A program made the translations under genes and the position numbers. 64,000 bases of DNA from Beijerinckiaceae bacterium (lineage in GTDB: Bacteria; Pseudomonadota; Alphaproteobacteria; Rhizobiales; Beijerinckiaceae). Within the stretch, counting starts at the first letter, position 1. Every line of letters begins with the position of its first letter. Under the pieces are notes generated by a model. It was given only the letters and a program-made list of their open reading frames with translations, made no database searches and was not told where the DNA came from. Of the stretch, positions 63,102-64,000 are shown piece by piece. Location of the stretch: the NCBI GenBank assembly GCA_947454485.1, contig CANGJJ010000001.1, positions 310,001-374,000 of the forward strand, in the 5' to 3' direction.

Positions 63102-64000
63102 ATGGCCTGGTCGGCCCAGCAAGACAAAGCGCTGAGCGAAGTTTCCGCATGGCTGAAGCGGGGGCGCCCGCAGGTCTTCCGTCTGTTTGGCTATGCAGGC
63201 ACGGGCAAGACGACCCTCGCGCGCCATCTGGCCGAAGATATCGATGGGGAGGTTTGTTTCGGCGCCTTCACCGGCAAAGCGGCTTTGGTCATGCGCTCCA
63301 AAGGCTGCAAAGATGCGCGCACTATTCACAGCCTCATCTATCGCCCGCGCGAGGTCGATTCTGAGGAGCCAAGCTTCGTCCTGAATGATGAGAGCCCGGC
63401 CATGAGCGCCAGCCTCATCGTCATTGATGAATGCTCCATGGTGGATGAAGAGCTGGGGCGCGATCTGCTCTCTTTCGGCAAGCCCGTTTTGGTGTTGGGG
63501 GATCCTGCCCAATTGCCACCCGTCAAAGGCGGCGGCTTTTTCACCGAGGCTGAGCCCGATGTCATGCTGACCGAGGTGCATCGTCAGGCAGAGGATAATC
63601 CCATCGTTCGCATGTCGATGTTGGTGCGCGAAGGCGGCACGCTCGACTTTGGCGATTTTGGTGCAGCGCGCGTCATCTCCAAGCGCGATATTGATTCTCT
63701 GGCCGTCACCAAAGCTGATCAGGTTCTGGTGGGGCTCAATCGCACACGCCGTAACTACAATCGGCGTATGCGCGAATTATTTGGCTTCACACAACCGCTG
63801 CCCGAGGCAGGTGACAAGCTTGTGTGCCTGCGCAACGACCGCACAAAAGGCCTGTTAAACGGCAGTTTGTGGAAGGTGAAGACCACGACGGCCATGCGCC
63901 GCAACAAATTGCGGATGACGCTTGTGCCTGAAGATGATCTTAACCGCAAAGCGGTGCGCGTTGGCATCATCCCCGCCTTCTTTGAAAGCGAAGAGGAGAT
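63102..64000 (+). CDS. RecD-like ATP-dependent DNA helicase (5' part only)
   Basis: The first 299 residues of a superfamily 1B helicase, open to the right edge. Walker A is GYAGTGKTT (GTGKT 33-37); FGAFTGKAALVMRSKG is motif Ia; IVIDECSMVDE is the Walker B/DEAG-type motif II; LVLGDPAQLPPV is motif III; and TEVHRQ is motif IV. AAA_30/RecD2-like proteins unwind DNA 5' to 3'. No RecBC genes are visible. ATG 63102 has AAGGG 11 bases upstream. Confidence 0.85.
   Translation, partial: MAWSAQQDKALSEVSAWLKRGRPQVFRLFGYAGTGKTTLARHLAEDIDGEVCFGAFTGKAALVMRSKGCKDARTIHSLIYRPREVDSEEPSFVLNDESPAMSASLIVIDECSMVDEELGRDLLSFGKPVLVLGDPAQLPPVKGGGFFTEAEPDVMLTEVHRQAEDNPIVRMSMLVREGGTLDFGDFGAARVISKRDIDSLAVTKADQVLVGLNRTRRNYNRRMRELFGFTQPLPEAGDKLVCLRNDRTKGLLNGSLWKVKTTTAMRRNKLRMTLVPEDDLNRKAVRVGIIPAFFESEEE

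Overview
The window reads as a single stretch of chromosome from an alphaproteobacterium, most likely a Hyphomicrobiales (Rhizobiales) member. The support is a C4-pathway 5-aminolevulinate synthase, a class I lysyl-tRNA synthetase, a DUF6460 protein, an SCO protein followed by a tiny membrane protein, the split 'ligase-associated' DNA repair genes, and three copies of a palindromic intergenic repeat of the kind scattered through Rhizobiales genomes. Genes are densely packed, often with ATGA overlaps, GTG and TTG starts are frequent, and base composition looks even throughout. I see no phage, transposase, integrase or CRISPR array. Genus cannot be settled from this text alone.

Region 1 (about 1-19.1 kb) is the most unusual part. 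After the end of a NitT/TauT-type ABC permease and an MFS exporter come two divergent groups built around two EutA-family actin-like ATPases (EutA normally reactivates B12-dependent ethanolamine ammonia-lyase). One EutA-like gene overlaps a prolyl-iminopeptidase-like hydrolase. The other ends in a tail with more than twenty histidines. Around them lie four cupin proteins (two bicupins, two monocupins), an orphan ABC ATPase and a small protein that also has a His-rich tail. No EutBC lyase, microcompartment shell or cobalamin gene is present. Next is a divergent pair of units: Rieske ferredoxin, IclR regulator and 4,5-dihydroxyphthalate-decarboxylase-like protein on one strand; a phthalate-dioxygenase-type Rieske oxygenase and a 176-residue unknown on the other. 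A palindromic IclR-like operator lies between them. A two-subunit Tat-exported molybdenum hydroxylase closes the region. My inference is a catabolic locus for an aromatic or related organic acid, with a metal-handling or reactivating ATPase pair serving cupin or Rieske enzymes.

Region 2 (19.3-28.2 kb) holds a flavin monooxygenase, a Bug-type binding protein, a stand-alone KAS III, a ThDP enzyme, cyclopropane fatty acid synthase, hemA and an AbrB-type membrane protein. Region 3 (28.4-44.9 kb) has a CrbS/MxtR-like hybrid kinase with a transporter-like sensor, and 12 kb away an ActP-like permease divergent from a CrbR/ErdR-like LuxR regulator, suggesting an acetate-type switch. Between them lie the four ligase-associated DNA repair genes (helicase, PdeM, exonuclease, ligase), split by a large SEL1/coiled-coil PodJ-like protein and a MerR regulator.

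Region 4 (44.2-55.9 kb) is mostly housekeeping: pyrD, DUF952, an S24 repressor, lysK, a GT2 glycosyltransferase, an amino-acid binding protein, SCO, dCTP deaminase, GNAT, apaG, an ArgE-like deacetylase and tRNA-Gly(CCC). Region 5 (55.9-62.5 kb) is a seven-gene minus-strand catabolic operon: isochorismatase-like hydrolase, PuuE-like deacetylase, MOFRL glycerate kinase, MFS, DUF1932 dehydrogenase, LigI-like PDC hydrolase and LigK/RraA-like aldolase. The window ends in a hypothetical gene and a truncated RecD-like helicase.
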